Of a stretch of 64,000 nt of DNA, positions 37,655 to 50,500 are shown piece after piece. The stretch is from Polytrichum commune. Its lineage: Eukaryota; Streptophyta; Polytrichopsida; Polytrichales; Polytrichaceae. Position numbers and translations under genes: made by a program. How positions within the stretch are numbered: position 1 is the stretch's first letter; each line of letters begins with the position of its first letter. Where the stretch lies: positions 5,022,001 to 5,086,000 of the forward strand of contig OX485803.1 in assembly GCA_950295325.1 (NCBI GenBank). Direction: 5' to 3'. The notes under the pieces are model-generated. The model searched no databases. It was not told the origin of the DNA and saw only the letters and a program-made list of their open reading frames with translations.

Positions 37655-37858
37655 TGTTGCTGAGTAATGTTATGAAACTCGAAGGATATGTGACACTCAT
37701 GGCTACATTTTCTTCAATTCTAAGTTACTCCAAATATAACTGCACCGTCCTACATTCAGAATGCGGAAGCTCACTCACAAACGTTATTGGGCTGTGTCAA
37801 TCTTTAGAGGTGTAGGAGATCAATGCTTGGTAGGTGATCACAACATGGTATCAGAGTC
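37655..37858 (+). mobile_element. Putative short LTR plus primer-binding site (LTR retrotransposon fragment)
   Basis: A 191-bp segment starts TGTTG and ends CAACA (inverted ends typical of LTRs) and is followed at once by TGGTATCAGAGTC, close to the initiator-tRNA-Met primer-binding site TGGTATCAGAGC. I see no coding domain and no second LTR nearby, so it is a remnant. Copia or a small non-autonomous type is possible; it lacks the 5S block of Cassandra. Confidence 0.35.
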
Positions 37859-38397
37859 TGAAACCATCAAGTGTTTCGACCCAATTTTTTTTGCATGAAT
37901 CTAATAACGCGTTGCAGTTCGCTGTAGGAATTCCGTGACTTATGTCCAGAGCAGTTATGTACAGTATTGCAAAGATTTCAAGCATTCTAGCAACGACACA
38001 GTGAGCTGCGAAGAAGTGGCGAATTTCGGCTGACATAACAACAGAGCCAAAGTGAGTGGTTGAGTGCGATGAATGATACAAATGACAAGTATCTTGTAAA
38101 ACAAAGAAGCACTTATTATTTTGGGCTCATTGATTTCCGAAATTCACCCAAGACATGAAATATTGGGATGGGAAAGAATCGAATCGGGAGACTTCCTCTA
38201 CTAGGCTACGTTGAATTGATCACTGAATGATTTCCCTTCATAGTTTACTAGTACAAATTGATCTGAGCTTGGCAAGTAGTCGCTAAGGGACATAATCTGG
38301 CCCTCTAAGAGTTCGTGACTGATGCATACCTATGTGGCTTTGCAAAGCGAGCAGATCGTGTGGCTACAAAAATTACACTATCTATGACTATGAACCT

Positions 38398-38446
38398 GCA
38401 TCATCATCTTCATCATCATCATCATCACCACCACCACCACCATCAT
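38398..38446. repeat. (CAT)/(CAC) microsatellite downstream of MRL1
   Basis: A run of CAT units changing to CAC units and back, 118 bp beyond the MRL1 stop, probably in its 3' UTR or just past it. Confidence 0.85.
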
Positions 38447-38563
38447 GCTGGTGCTTCAACATAGAACTCACATGCTAAACCTCCAAATGGGTTTCGACAT
38501 TTTGAATCGTAAAATGTGCATCGGCAGTCGTACCTGATCCTCCAAGGTCAAAATTGAGCAGAT

Positions 38564-41500
38564 TTAGAAACTATTCCTTCTTTGAAAGTTACTCGAGCGG
38601 CCAGCTGACCTCGAAGCTCCCCTTCCCCTTCGCGTTGTCGGGCTGTAGACATTCGCGTCTTCGAGCTCGTAATGACTCAAATCGGTTACGAAGTCAAAGT
38701 CATCATGATATTGAGGAGGAATGTCACCCATCCGAATCGCACGCTGTTGGTCAGCTATGCTTCTTGCAAGGAGTGAGTAGGCCGAATGGCCTCCATCTGC
38801 AAGGGAGAGAGCAGGCTTTAAGGCGTTGTTCGCAGTCGACTTGGGTTGCAGCCAATTCGAGATTCCAATCACTGTAAGCAGCAGTTGGCCGGAGCTCTCG
38901 TGACCTTGGAACTTGAGCCGTAATCGCCTCAGAAGAGCTGCAACTGCTTGACCGGTCCTGTAGAGGGGACACTTGAGTACCGCATCGCTTAAAACATTAA
39001 GGTCACGAGAGAAACGAAAGAAACTCTAATATTAAGCGATACTGTTGGTCGAGAGCAAGATTTTGGACCCAGGGAGTTTACATGAGCGTCCGGATCTAAA
39101 GTATAACAAATCATATTCCCGCCGAATCTTGGCAGCCCTTACTCAAGAAAATACGCCTCCCTAATTTGAGAAACGACTTCTTGCGTGGGTCCAATCTAGA
39201 GTTCACAAGTGAAGTTCAGAAATAATCATTTGGGCAGCCTCCCCTCTGGGCCATCCGACCATAGAGATCGATGGCCAACATTGACGATGAGATAAGCCAA
39301 GGGTTATGGCTGCAAATAAAGTCATCCTCTTCCCCAATAAGGTAGACGAGCCTATTACAATTACCTCCAGCATGTTTGGCCTCTTTTAAAATGCAATAAA
39401 CTCAGGGAAAATTTTGTACCTGCCGGCTATGGAGACAGATACTTGACCCTCACGTGCAGTATAATGCTCCTTCTTCTCCACCTGATACTTGATGGTCACT
39501 GCAGGTACACGTGCACCTGTAATCCAAATGCTCTAGATCAGCATCAAAAATTGAAGTGGAGAGTCATAGCCTTGCCGCTTCACAGTTAACTTTGCCTGAT
39601 TTTACATTTCTTTTGAACCTGGACACATGACTTAGGCACCGCTTTTAGAGTGTTCTAAATTATGAATTCCTGGACGTGGCATTTTTTGCGTACTTCCAAA
39701 ACTTTAGACATTCTTTGAAGACGTTGAAATCTTGGACATAATGAACATGTGCATTGAAAGTTGGTGTTGTCAGCTAGTCATATCCATGTACTTCCATGCC
39801 AGGTACTGTTTTTTCTATGGGAACTTGTTCTTTTACAACATTCTCTCAAAATGAGGCAACCTTGTTCTACAATTTCATCACGTTTTCAGTTTTTGAGAAA
39901 TTTATGAAAAAATTGCCAATCGTTAAAAGGATTGGTTTACATGTAATCTGGCCAGCACATAGGGTATACATTGGAATTGCTTTCACTTACCCGCAGCGTG
40001 CCGTTGTTGAAGACTCTTCAGCACAGTAAGTAAACATACCTGTGTGAACAGAAGAAATATTTCATCAAACCAATGATACAAACTCCAGTCACGCTTGTAT
40101 GGTAGAATTTCATGTCTTTCTTAAAGCACAGCATGCGGTATCTATAGTTACTGAAGGTTACATAGCGCAGATGGATTCTAAGCTTCAGAGAAAGAGGCCA
40201 ACGCTTTGCAGCTTGGAAAATTACTAAAAGACATGTGCAGACATGGTTGGTGAACAAAATCTGAAAACAAGTGTTAACAAGAACAAATGGAGGAAATCAC
40301 ACACCTCGGCTGCAAATACTGGCATGGTCTCCGCACTGATGGTGATTGGACGAAAACTTGTGTAGTCAAATGATGGCATGATTTTGAGTGAGGCTGCCTC
40401 CTGCAACACCATAGCAGCACAAGTGGTGGATACGTCAACACTGTCAGAACACCGGGATTTTAGGTTTTAAAAAAAACATTAAGATTGAAAAACATACATA
40501 CATGGCCACCAGGTCCCAAAACAGAGGACCAGCTCTCCAGGGTGCACACAGTGGAACCAGACAACCCCAAGAAGGGTATGACGACCCATAAGCATGATCA
40601 AGTAAGCCTTCGAGAAGTTGACTCGATGCTCCAAGAAATTTAGGAGTTGGAGTGAACTCCTTCATACATACACCAGCATATTCCTCCTTATATTCACAAG
40701 ACCCAAATATCCTGCTCTGAAATTAGTCAGCCATACTGACAGATGGTGGTCCTCCAACATCCACTACAAACAGGGGGGACTATAAGCTACAGACAGGTCA
40801 CAATTGATGTTGCAAATGTAGGAAGTAGCATGTGGAGAGAAAAGGTCCTAAAACCTATCCCCTAAAGACAATACTCTGAGGACAAATAAATTAGGTCTTA
40901 GTCAACCCAGCAGAAAACCAAAGCTACAATCTTATGAATCTTATAAAAACTGAGCCAGAATGGTGAATGGAGAATCTTCTCCATTTTAAATATGAACTCA
41001 AAAATCAGCAATATCGTGGTGTAGGGGATTGGTGAAAATAAAATAGATTATTATCGTCAGCAAACACATCAAAAACAAATAAAGCATACTGTGAAGACAA
41101 ATTAAGGAGCCTCAAGGGTGCACACCTCAACGAGAGCAAGCGCTCGAGGATCGTAAATACCAAACCCATCGAAGCCAGATGCTGGGGTCACTTGTTGCGG
41201 TTGTCCAAGGAATGCAAGGCTTCGATCATCAAAAGTGGGATTTTGTGCTGATTTTTCTGGCTTCCGCAAACAGCCTAGCAGCAGTGATAGAGATTCAACT
41301 GTTGGACGTGCTCCTGCTTCAACTGTTTGACGATAAATGGCCAAAGCCCATGTTGCCCTGTACAAAAAGAAGATTGATGTTTTTTGTAAGTACTCAACCC
41401 AGATATCGGGGTGGCTACAACAGTAAGGAAGTTCCCCCAAATTCTACATTGAATGTGTACAAGTGTGCATGTATAAGTTAACCCCGGCACAACTGGGTTT

Positions 41501-44500
41501 AATAAATCCAACAGCACCATCCTGTAAGTAGTTGATATAGCCCAAGTTCCTTTAGAAAATTAGAAAACATCCATATAAAGCTCATAAACATAATCCCCAG
41601 CAGCTACCCTCCAAATAGAATTTGGTCATTTTCTTTGTTGAAAAACATGGCACAAAACATCCAAAATGTTTGGTTCTAAATAGGCTCAAAAGGAATCCGG
41701 TACTCGAGAGCTAACATCGACAGCGATTCATGACATATCTGCACCTTTAGGGAGGAGTTGCGCTTAATATAAACCTCTCATGTAACCAGTTTTTATTTTA
41801 AAAAGACCAAGAGAAACTCAACGACCTGAAAGCCATGTCTAATATCCTGTGTGATGGAAATTGTTAAAGAAAGTAACCATTGCTCGTGTGGAGGAGTCCT
41901 TCGATTGTCTGCAGGCACTGGAAGGATGGAGCATGCAATTTCAGGAGCTCCAGCAGATTTTTGAATCTGTCGTAGACACAGACCTGTAAAAACCCAAGGC
42001 CACTGAAATTTGTCCATCACACTTATCTCAGCAGTTTGTCTTTTAACTCAGCACAGAGAGATCCGCACCCCAATCCACATGACAAATGTCTTTCAGTAAC
42101 CAAAGACTAGCTGTGCCACCTGGACAAAGACATCCTAGTGTCTAAAGGTGGCTTAAACCCGAGGTTCAGCCACCTTATGCCAGAGTTGCACTAAGATGGG
42201 TGACCTTCATAGCCCTTATTTCTGGTGCACCCTACCACCTATGGTCCACCCATTCATACTGAGGGCATCCAGGTGAACCGGATATTTTCAACCAACCATA
42301 TGGGAACCCAGGGGCTTGCCCTTGGAGGAGATAGGTGCAGGCTGGCTTGTCCACCACTTCTCTAAATCTTGTGAACTCGAAATTGAGGAATTCATGCCAG
42401 TGGCAATTTGGAGTCATCTATCTTTCTTTCTCCTAGTGCCTTTCTAAGAAACTGGATAAAAATCAGGTCCGATGCATGACCGACCTTTTGTGGACCTACA
42501 AACACTGAAAGACGCAACTACACTTATTATGATATTTAGTGTCACTTACTACTTGGAATTACATAATGCTATATCTATTAGCTATGTATCTCAGATTTTA
42601 CCAACAAATATTAAATTGGTTGTTTGGACATTATCGAACATCAACAACTTTACTTGGTAAAAAGTTACTTCGAATATAGAAAGATATAGCACCATGTATT
42701 TCCAAATAGTAAGTGACACTAAATATCATATTTAGTGTACTTTTCTTCTTGGAGATGATCTCTTGTTCCAGAACACGTCACATCCATGGATGTTGGGCCT
42801 ACTAGGTTACTGGCACCTTCCCACTAATGAGTGCCATATGATTGAAAAAAAGATTATTGCAACAGGCACCTGTGATGCTGTCACACATGATCAGGTTAGG
42901 CTTGATGCCTTCTCCCCATGCAGTTGTGTAAAGTTCAAGAGCCATATTTGCCTCACCCAACCTGCATATCCAATTCCAATTCTGATTGAGTCTTTGCAAC
43001 ATTACCAATGACCAAGAACACATGTAACAACTTTCGACACTCTGTATTTACCTTCACGCGATTCAGGTTATAGGCCATTGGCAAGAACAGGCCCCAGGGT
43101 GGCTTACACCAAGGCCTTAACCCGGATCCCGTGGAAACTCTGATGTTAAGCCACCTAAAGCCGGAATAGGGCTATGATGGGTGACCTTCTTAACTCTTGA
43201 ATTTCCAGAGCACCTACTAATATGGTCCACCCAATCGTAGTGGGAGAATCCGGGTGAACTGGATGTTTTCAACCGACCCTGTGGGGATGTAGGAGCTTTG
43301 CCCATGCGGGAGATGGGTGCAGGCCAGATTGTCCATGCCCATTGAAAGTGTTGACCTTTAAAAGGAGAAAGTAGTCTTCAAGGACTAATTCTCGTAATAC
43401 CCGTTTTGAGATTCATCAAGAGATAGACCAACGCAAAGATGAGGCAACAACATAATTCATGTCTATGGCAACATCAGAGTCACCTATACTTCTCTCGTTT
43501 TCATTGGCAGGAACCTCTGAATATTGTCACCCAAATGCCTGGCCTATACCAATCAAATAAAACTGAAGAACAATGAACTCACCTAGACAGAGATCGACAT
43601 AGATTGAGATGAGCAGAAGAGACTTACTTTTCACAAGCTTTCAGTAAAATGTTGTAAGAAATATCGTTGGGCATCATCCCTCTGTTTCTCAAATCTCTGA
43701 GAACAGTAAGTGCATTGGGAAGCTGCTTTGCTTCACCTGAGAAGAAACAAAGGTTGGTTGCATATATTCTGCATCAGTACAAGAAACTCTGTACCACAGG
43801 CCCTACTGGACGACTTATACCTAAAGCATATAGCAATGCTTTCTACATTTCAACAAACAAGAAAGGCATGTGCTTGGTGGGTTTCAAGAACCTACAAAGA
43901 GCTGTCATAAGTGCATTAAATGTTGAGACAGTAGGCTGCAACCCAGCTGAGCAAATCCCTTTGTACACTTCCAGAGCTTTCTCCCATTCTCCCAGCTGCA
44001 GAACATAGGACAGAAACAATGAAGGAGAATCTTTACTTGTAATTATTAGACAGTCTCCAAACCATCAGAGAAATTTCACACAAACTATGAGAAGCTTAAA
44101 CAGAAAATGTTGCTGGTGACATGTTATTACGAAATTGGTCCAACCATTGTATCGGCCAGTGCCTATCAAAAAAGAGCTTGATGTTGTTGACTCAGTTTTC
44201 TGATAATTCAAAACTTCCTCAATTAGATATTTTCAAAAAAGAATCATTTAAAGCTGTACAAACTATTCGGTGCTTTGGTTACCCACATTGCTGCAGACTC
44301 CCATTAGAGCACTGTATACAATTGCTCCAGGTTTCACTCGAGCTTCCTTCATCTCTTGAAGAATGCTGAAAGCCTTTTCGATTTGCCCAGAATGGCCCGC
44401 GACATCGATCAATGAACTGAAGAAAATCTACACACATAAAATAATACCCATCTTGAGTCCAGTCTCATTCTCCTCGCACCAAAATAATCACTCCAGATCT

Positions 44501-47500
44501 GATTCTAGTGTTCCCAATTTCAAATCATTGGCAAAAAAAGAGTTAACCCTAAATTGATACCTCATCTGGTTTCACACCATCTTTTTTGAGGTCCTCCAAG
44601 ATGGTAAGAGCGCATTCTAAATCGCCCTTTTGACTGCATGCATGCACAGCAGCAGTATAGCACTCAGGAGATCCTATAATGCTGCTCGCACGCATGTCCC
44701 GGTACACTGAAAGGGCTCTGTCGGCCTGCAATAAAAATGATATTGAATCAGAATTAGATGTTTTACACATATAAGAGAACTTGATAGGATCAGCCTATAA
44801 TTACCAAACTATTAAGCGATCCATTGATACTCTGATTTACTGCAGGAATGTCAAGCATGAGTTGAAAATACCTCCCGACCGCGAGCACAAGCAGAAATAA
44901 GCGCGCCATATGTGACATGATCTGGCTTCACAGGGGTTGCTTCTGCTTTCATATCTGCCAACACATCAAAAGCTCTTTGCACAGCTCCAGCACGACCGCA
45001 TGCATGTATAAGTGTGTTGAATATCACTCGATCAGGCTTCACATTCTGAACCAGGAGCACAAGGAACACAAGAGCAAGTAAGTTGGGAAAGTCCTAGTCA
45101 CAAATCCGAAATGACTATATATTCTATATCATCTGTATGCTTTTACCTTACGTACAGGTCGCTTTCTCAAATAATAAAGCAAAACTTGACACATGTCCGA
45201 ATGTTGATAAATTTGGAGACTGCTGTTCAAGAAACAAAGGAAATTTGATCTGCATACTTTTAGCTTTTTGTGGTCTATGGAACTCCACAATTAGTCATTT
45301 TTGCAAAGAATGATCCAGTAAACTTTAGAAAATTACACTTACCTTTGATATCATGATACCATAGGCTCCAAAAGCTTTAGGTAATTCTCCAGCTCGAGCA
45401 CACCCATCTATCATGGCTCCAAAAGTATGGGCGTTCGCCTCGATTCCTGCCATCTCCATCTCATGGAATATCTGTTGAGAAAACATGCCTTATTTTTTGA
45501 GACATTGGATTCTCCACAGGAGAGTAACTCTGAGAAGTCAATGTCCACACCCTGAATTCTATGCAAACCTTTTGATGGAGTTCAACAACGGTGTTCAAAT
45601 GCTGCAATCTGCAGACTGAATTGCAATTCCATAGCAGTGATATGAAGCGTCAAGAATTTAAGAAGGGAAAGTCTTCTCTCTACAAGCAATTTTCAAAGGC
45701 TATAAGTTTGTCTTAACCATACCTGGAAGACGAGGTCCACTTTCCCAGCTTTAGCACATGCACAAATAAGTGTGGTATAGAACATGCAATCTGCCCTGAG
45801 ACTCACGCTCTCCAGCATAGCAAGCACCCGCAATGCCCCTGACAAGTTGTTATCAAGCCGATTGCGAGCCATGAGATGATGAATGTAGGAGACGATAGAG
45901 CTATCCTTTAATTCAATGGGACTTGTCATCGAGTGTTGGTCCCCTATGAATCTTTATGGGCTGTTTTGCATACAATGTCATTAATTTCTTTCCAATTGTG
46001 GTGCATGCTTGGAGGTACTGTTAAAATATGAATGAACAGCAACCTATTTCAGTTCATTGACTCATTTTAGCACCTCTTGGCATGCCAAAATAATTTTGAC
46101 CCTCAATTATCCAATATAAAAAAATTAGTCCAAACCTTCACAGTACCTCCAAGCATGCGACCATAACTTACTGAACATGGAAGGTGTTGTATGCAAAACA
46201 ACCAACTCCTGACGAGACTCCCCTTCCAATTAAAGGATAACGATAATAAGTTGTGAAAGAGCAGTGAACCCAAACTACCTACAGCAGACTTTGCTTAGTT
46301 TCTGGTCCAATCGGCAGCCTCAGCAGAGTGCTCACCATCAATATCTTGAGCATGACAGCAAACTGAGAGTAGCATAGTGTAATTCCTCAAAGTTGACTCG
46401 CTCCGTAGGAGTTTGAGGAATGTGAAAGCTTCTTTTACAGCTCTTTTTCGTTTACAAGCTTCGTAGAACCTGAAGTGATTCACCTGCGAGTCCAACAATC
46501 CTGGGGATCTCAGCAGCTCAGTCACATCCTCAAGACAATGATCGTCTAATATTGATTAAAAATCTGATTTAACCCAGTCCATGAAGAATACTGTACAAGA
46601 AGATAATATGTGGGAGATGGCTGTTACCTTCATCAAACTCAATTTTCCTGCTTTGTCCACTTCTGTCAACAATACTAGACAGTCTTGGATTCTGCCAAGT
46701 CAACAGTACTCACTTTAACACTCATTCGACACACAAGTAAATATTATACATAAACACATTCCTCGCCATTATAACCTCCAACACCACAGAAAACTACTCA
46801 CGACCATATATGACTCTTTTTATGGTTCTTTACCTTGAAAGAGACAGTGAAATAGATAGATGGTAAGATATAGGTACTAGTGACTGTTTCAGCATTAGTC
46901 AGGTTGAATGCATAAAACAGTACTCAATTTTCTGAAACCTGACTGCCAAATGATACAATCGCACTGATTGATATGTCAATGCTCACCTTAAAATACATCC
47001 GACCAACATGAGGATGTCAGAAAAACATGCTGTTCATGGGATTTCACTTCAACGTGAGGAGAAACAGCCTGACAAGAACCAATGGATTGGAGAGAATGGA
47101 AACCATGAGAAGTAATTACCTGCCCGCTCTCAACATTCTCTCGTACACGTCTCTATAATATTGTGGACTTTCGTCTGGCTTCAGGGGAAGCACGTCACTA
47201 ATTGTGGTGGGAAAACGCTTGGCAGCCTTTCTCTTGTGTGCCACTTCACCCTTGTCTGCTACCCATTTCTTCTTATCATTCGAGCTGAGCTTCTTGACAA
47301 CAGCTTCTTCTTTGCCAACTTTAAGAGGGCTACTTACACTATCTATATTGCCTTGCCTCGAGTACATTTCCTCCGCAATTTGCCTATCCCTATCAGTAGT
47401 CTCTGCCCTTTCTGACTCAGGTATGTGGACCACTTCTGCTTCCGCTTCCCTCAATGTGGCTGCACCATTCACTTCTCCGTAGATGCGTCCATTGGCAGGA

Positions 47501-50500
47501 GGAATCGATTCATCTGAACTCTCTCCTCCATTGGCAGAAGTATTTGGAAGTTCCAGGTTTTTAGAGGCCTCTTCAACATAAGCCCTAAGAGCACCATTTG
47601 TTAACATAGATTGAGAGCTATTTTCTACTGGTTGTTGTTCATTTTCCAACATTCCAGACTCCCGTAGTCTTTCATGAGGCTTTGTATTAACATTGACAAC
47701 AAAGTTGTTGGTGATGTTTTCTTTTGGCCCACTTTCTTGAAGAAGGGTGCCATTAACCCCAGAGGCCTGGAAATCTGCCACAGTTAAGGTGGATGTCGGT
47801 GCGCTACTCCTAAGTACAATATTCTCCATCCACTCGGCTTCTAAGTCTGCCGCTCCGGACGTCGTAGTGGTGCAGGAAGCTATCCTGTGCACCAGATTCT
47901 CAGCTTCCAAAGTTGTGTGCTCCCCTCCTGATTCATGTCCTGTAGTTTTAAGTTGGCTGCCATTATTTCCTACTTTATCACTGCCAGTAGAAGTTCGGGT
48001 TTGAAGAACCGCATCCGTCACAAGCCCTGCGAGCTGGACACCATCAAACCCCGAACATGTTAATAAATGCAAAGGAAAATAAACTGTTGATTTCTTATCA
48101 GCAGAGACAGAGTGATCAGGAAAAATAATTCACTGGGTAACTTGAAAACTAACCCCATCCCCAATGCTACACAAAATGCTTATAGCCTTCTCCCATTTAT
48201 CAAGACTTTATCAAGAACAAATTTCACCGAGTGTGTAATCTCCATGATGCTTATACTACACCACTTAAGTATGCTATGAAGATTGCCTTGTGCATTAGCT
48301 GCAACATTTGCAGATACTTAACTGCCATGATTTGACAATATTGGCAACATAATGAAAGGCCGACCACCCTTGAACCAACTGGCTTGCATGCCTAGTTCGG
48401 ACTGCTGATAACATGCAAGCACTTGGTCATTTGGAATCTATAGTTCCCTTCATCAGGTTCAGGTGTGTTCAGTTTGAGAAAGATTTATAGATTCCTGATA
48501 GACTGGACAACATCCACAAAGTTCCCTACAATATAGTACCTGTGCAAAAAGGCGTATGGCAGAGACTGCAACCCTTTGTGCGAAGTGGAGCTCCTGGTTC
48601 TTATCCTGCTTCCCCTCCTTGAATTCACTGCATAACAGAGAGCTAAGCTTTAGATTGTTGTTATCTACCACTCTTTCGATCAACTTGAGCTCCAAGACAG
48701 GTAGGTATGTAGGTATTCGAACATGAAAAATCAGAGGCCACCCACCTGTTTAGTGACATGAGTGCTAAAGGGACGACAACCAAAATTGCTGATGGAATCA
48801 ATAAATCCTGCAAAAGCCACAACAATCCGCTGCATCAAGACGGAACTTATGAACCACTTTCAACTGTTAATGAATTACTTGGCCACAGTCTGTGGGCAAG
48901 GATCCACAGCCATGTTCTTCCAATCAGTTTCAGGCTGAAGCCAAATGACCACTACTCCAAACCTAAATCTCTACACTAATAAACTAATGGATATGCTTCC
49001 GTGTAATCTGCCAAAAGATGCAGCCCTTCGCCATCGAGTTCCCAAATGCCAAGGACCAAAACATTAACAGCTACTGAAAACCTGAACACAAGCTGAAAAA
49101 CCATACAAAGATTCTATTCTTCACTACAAGATGGTTATTCATCAAAGAGATACTGGACGTGGCCAGCAAACTTATGATGTCTTTCGACATTGCAATACAA
49201 TCACTTTCGTTGAGATTTGAGAAATTAAAGAGCCCACGTGAGTCGCCTGTGGAGAGCTCTGAGTAGAATGGATTGGAGAAAGTAGCCATTCGAATGGTGT
49301 ATGTGAAAACCAATCATCGCACAGACTGATGTTCACTCCAATTATTATTATTACTGTTGTTGTTGTTGTTGTTGTTGGAACCAGTGCTAAGTGAAAAGGC
49401 CCTGATTTCCAACCGCCAAGCCTCCTACTAAAAACTTCAAAGCAGCGATGATGTTTAAAAACATTAAAAAGCTGACCCTCCAAGGCAAGAACCTTTCGTG
49501 TTTCTAGTCCACTGTTGGCTGCAGCCTTGCAGTGACAAGGAACCACTGGAGCTCACAGGGAGGAGATTATTATGATCAAATTGGTGATTCAGCCAGCCAG
49601 CCAGCCAGCCAGGCAAAATTGACCGCCATGAAGCATTGTTCTCATTTCTCCAGGAATACGACTTTAAGGTAGTGCACCGAACGGAACCCGCCAACTAACT
49701 TGATGTGGATGGACTTTCCACAATCTTCAATCATTCGGAAAAGTATGAAAACTACTTGACTTGCGATAGAGGTCCTACGATGCGATTGTCTCTTAAAAAG
49801 GTGGATGAAAAGCCCAGGTTCCGACAACCACCCTCCCGCTTGGATCCATGTCCACCCACATAACATTATCATCATTATTAAGCTCCATAAGAGTGCTCCT
49901 CCTCCGGCACTGTGATGCAAGCATCATAATCCATGTAAGGGACTACTGTGCAATTTCATCGGACCTTACTCTGCGTGCTATCGTCCGTCTCGAGATAGCC
50001 TTCTCATAGGTGGATAACACCCCAATTCTTGGAGATTGGTGGCTTGAGTCTAATTTCTACATATCCCAAAGGGAACGAGCTCACAAGGTTTAATAATAAT
50101 GTCAAAATCAAAGAGGCACACCTTTGTGGATGAGAAGCCCACATTCCGACAACAACCCTCTCGGGTCCATGTCCACCCACATAAGAGAGCTCTCCGGGAC
50201 TAGGATTCAAATGCACTTTGATGCGAGCATCAAAATCCATGCAAGGGACTATTGTGCAGTTTCATCGAGCCGTAATCTGCGTACTATGAAGTCTTTCCGT
50301 CCGTCTTAAGATGGCCTTCTCATAGGTGGATAGAACCCCGATTCTTGTAGATTGATTACTTGAGTCTAGATCTCCTAACCGGAACTCGGAACTCACAAGG
50401 CTAACTCTTACAATGTTATGCGCTTTGGTGATCCTCTCCTCCTCTCCTCTCAATCCACCACAATTATCCTCTCAAACACGAAGCTCCCTCCCATTGCCTC

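Noticed and set aside
40018-40257. Exon of MRL1 starting at 40,260 (LLVIFQAAKRW-type reading)
   Set aside because: It loosely resembles the family block, but the short exon 40039-39991 (VCLLTVLKSLQQRHAAG) fits much better in sequence, phase and splice sites.
43097-43210. Functional 5S rRNA gene
   Set aside because: Only the promoter-like and some flanking blocks match; the same sequence continues into a shared 300-bp body in other copies, so it is a mobile element head.
49338-49546. Minus-strand 124-codon frame in MRL1 intron 1
   Set aside because: Dominated by a trinucleotide microsatellite and without splice-compatible ends in the MRL1 frame.
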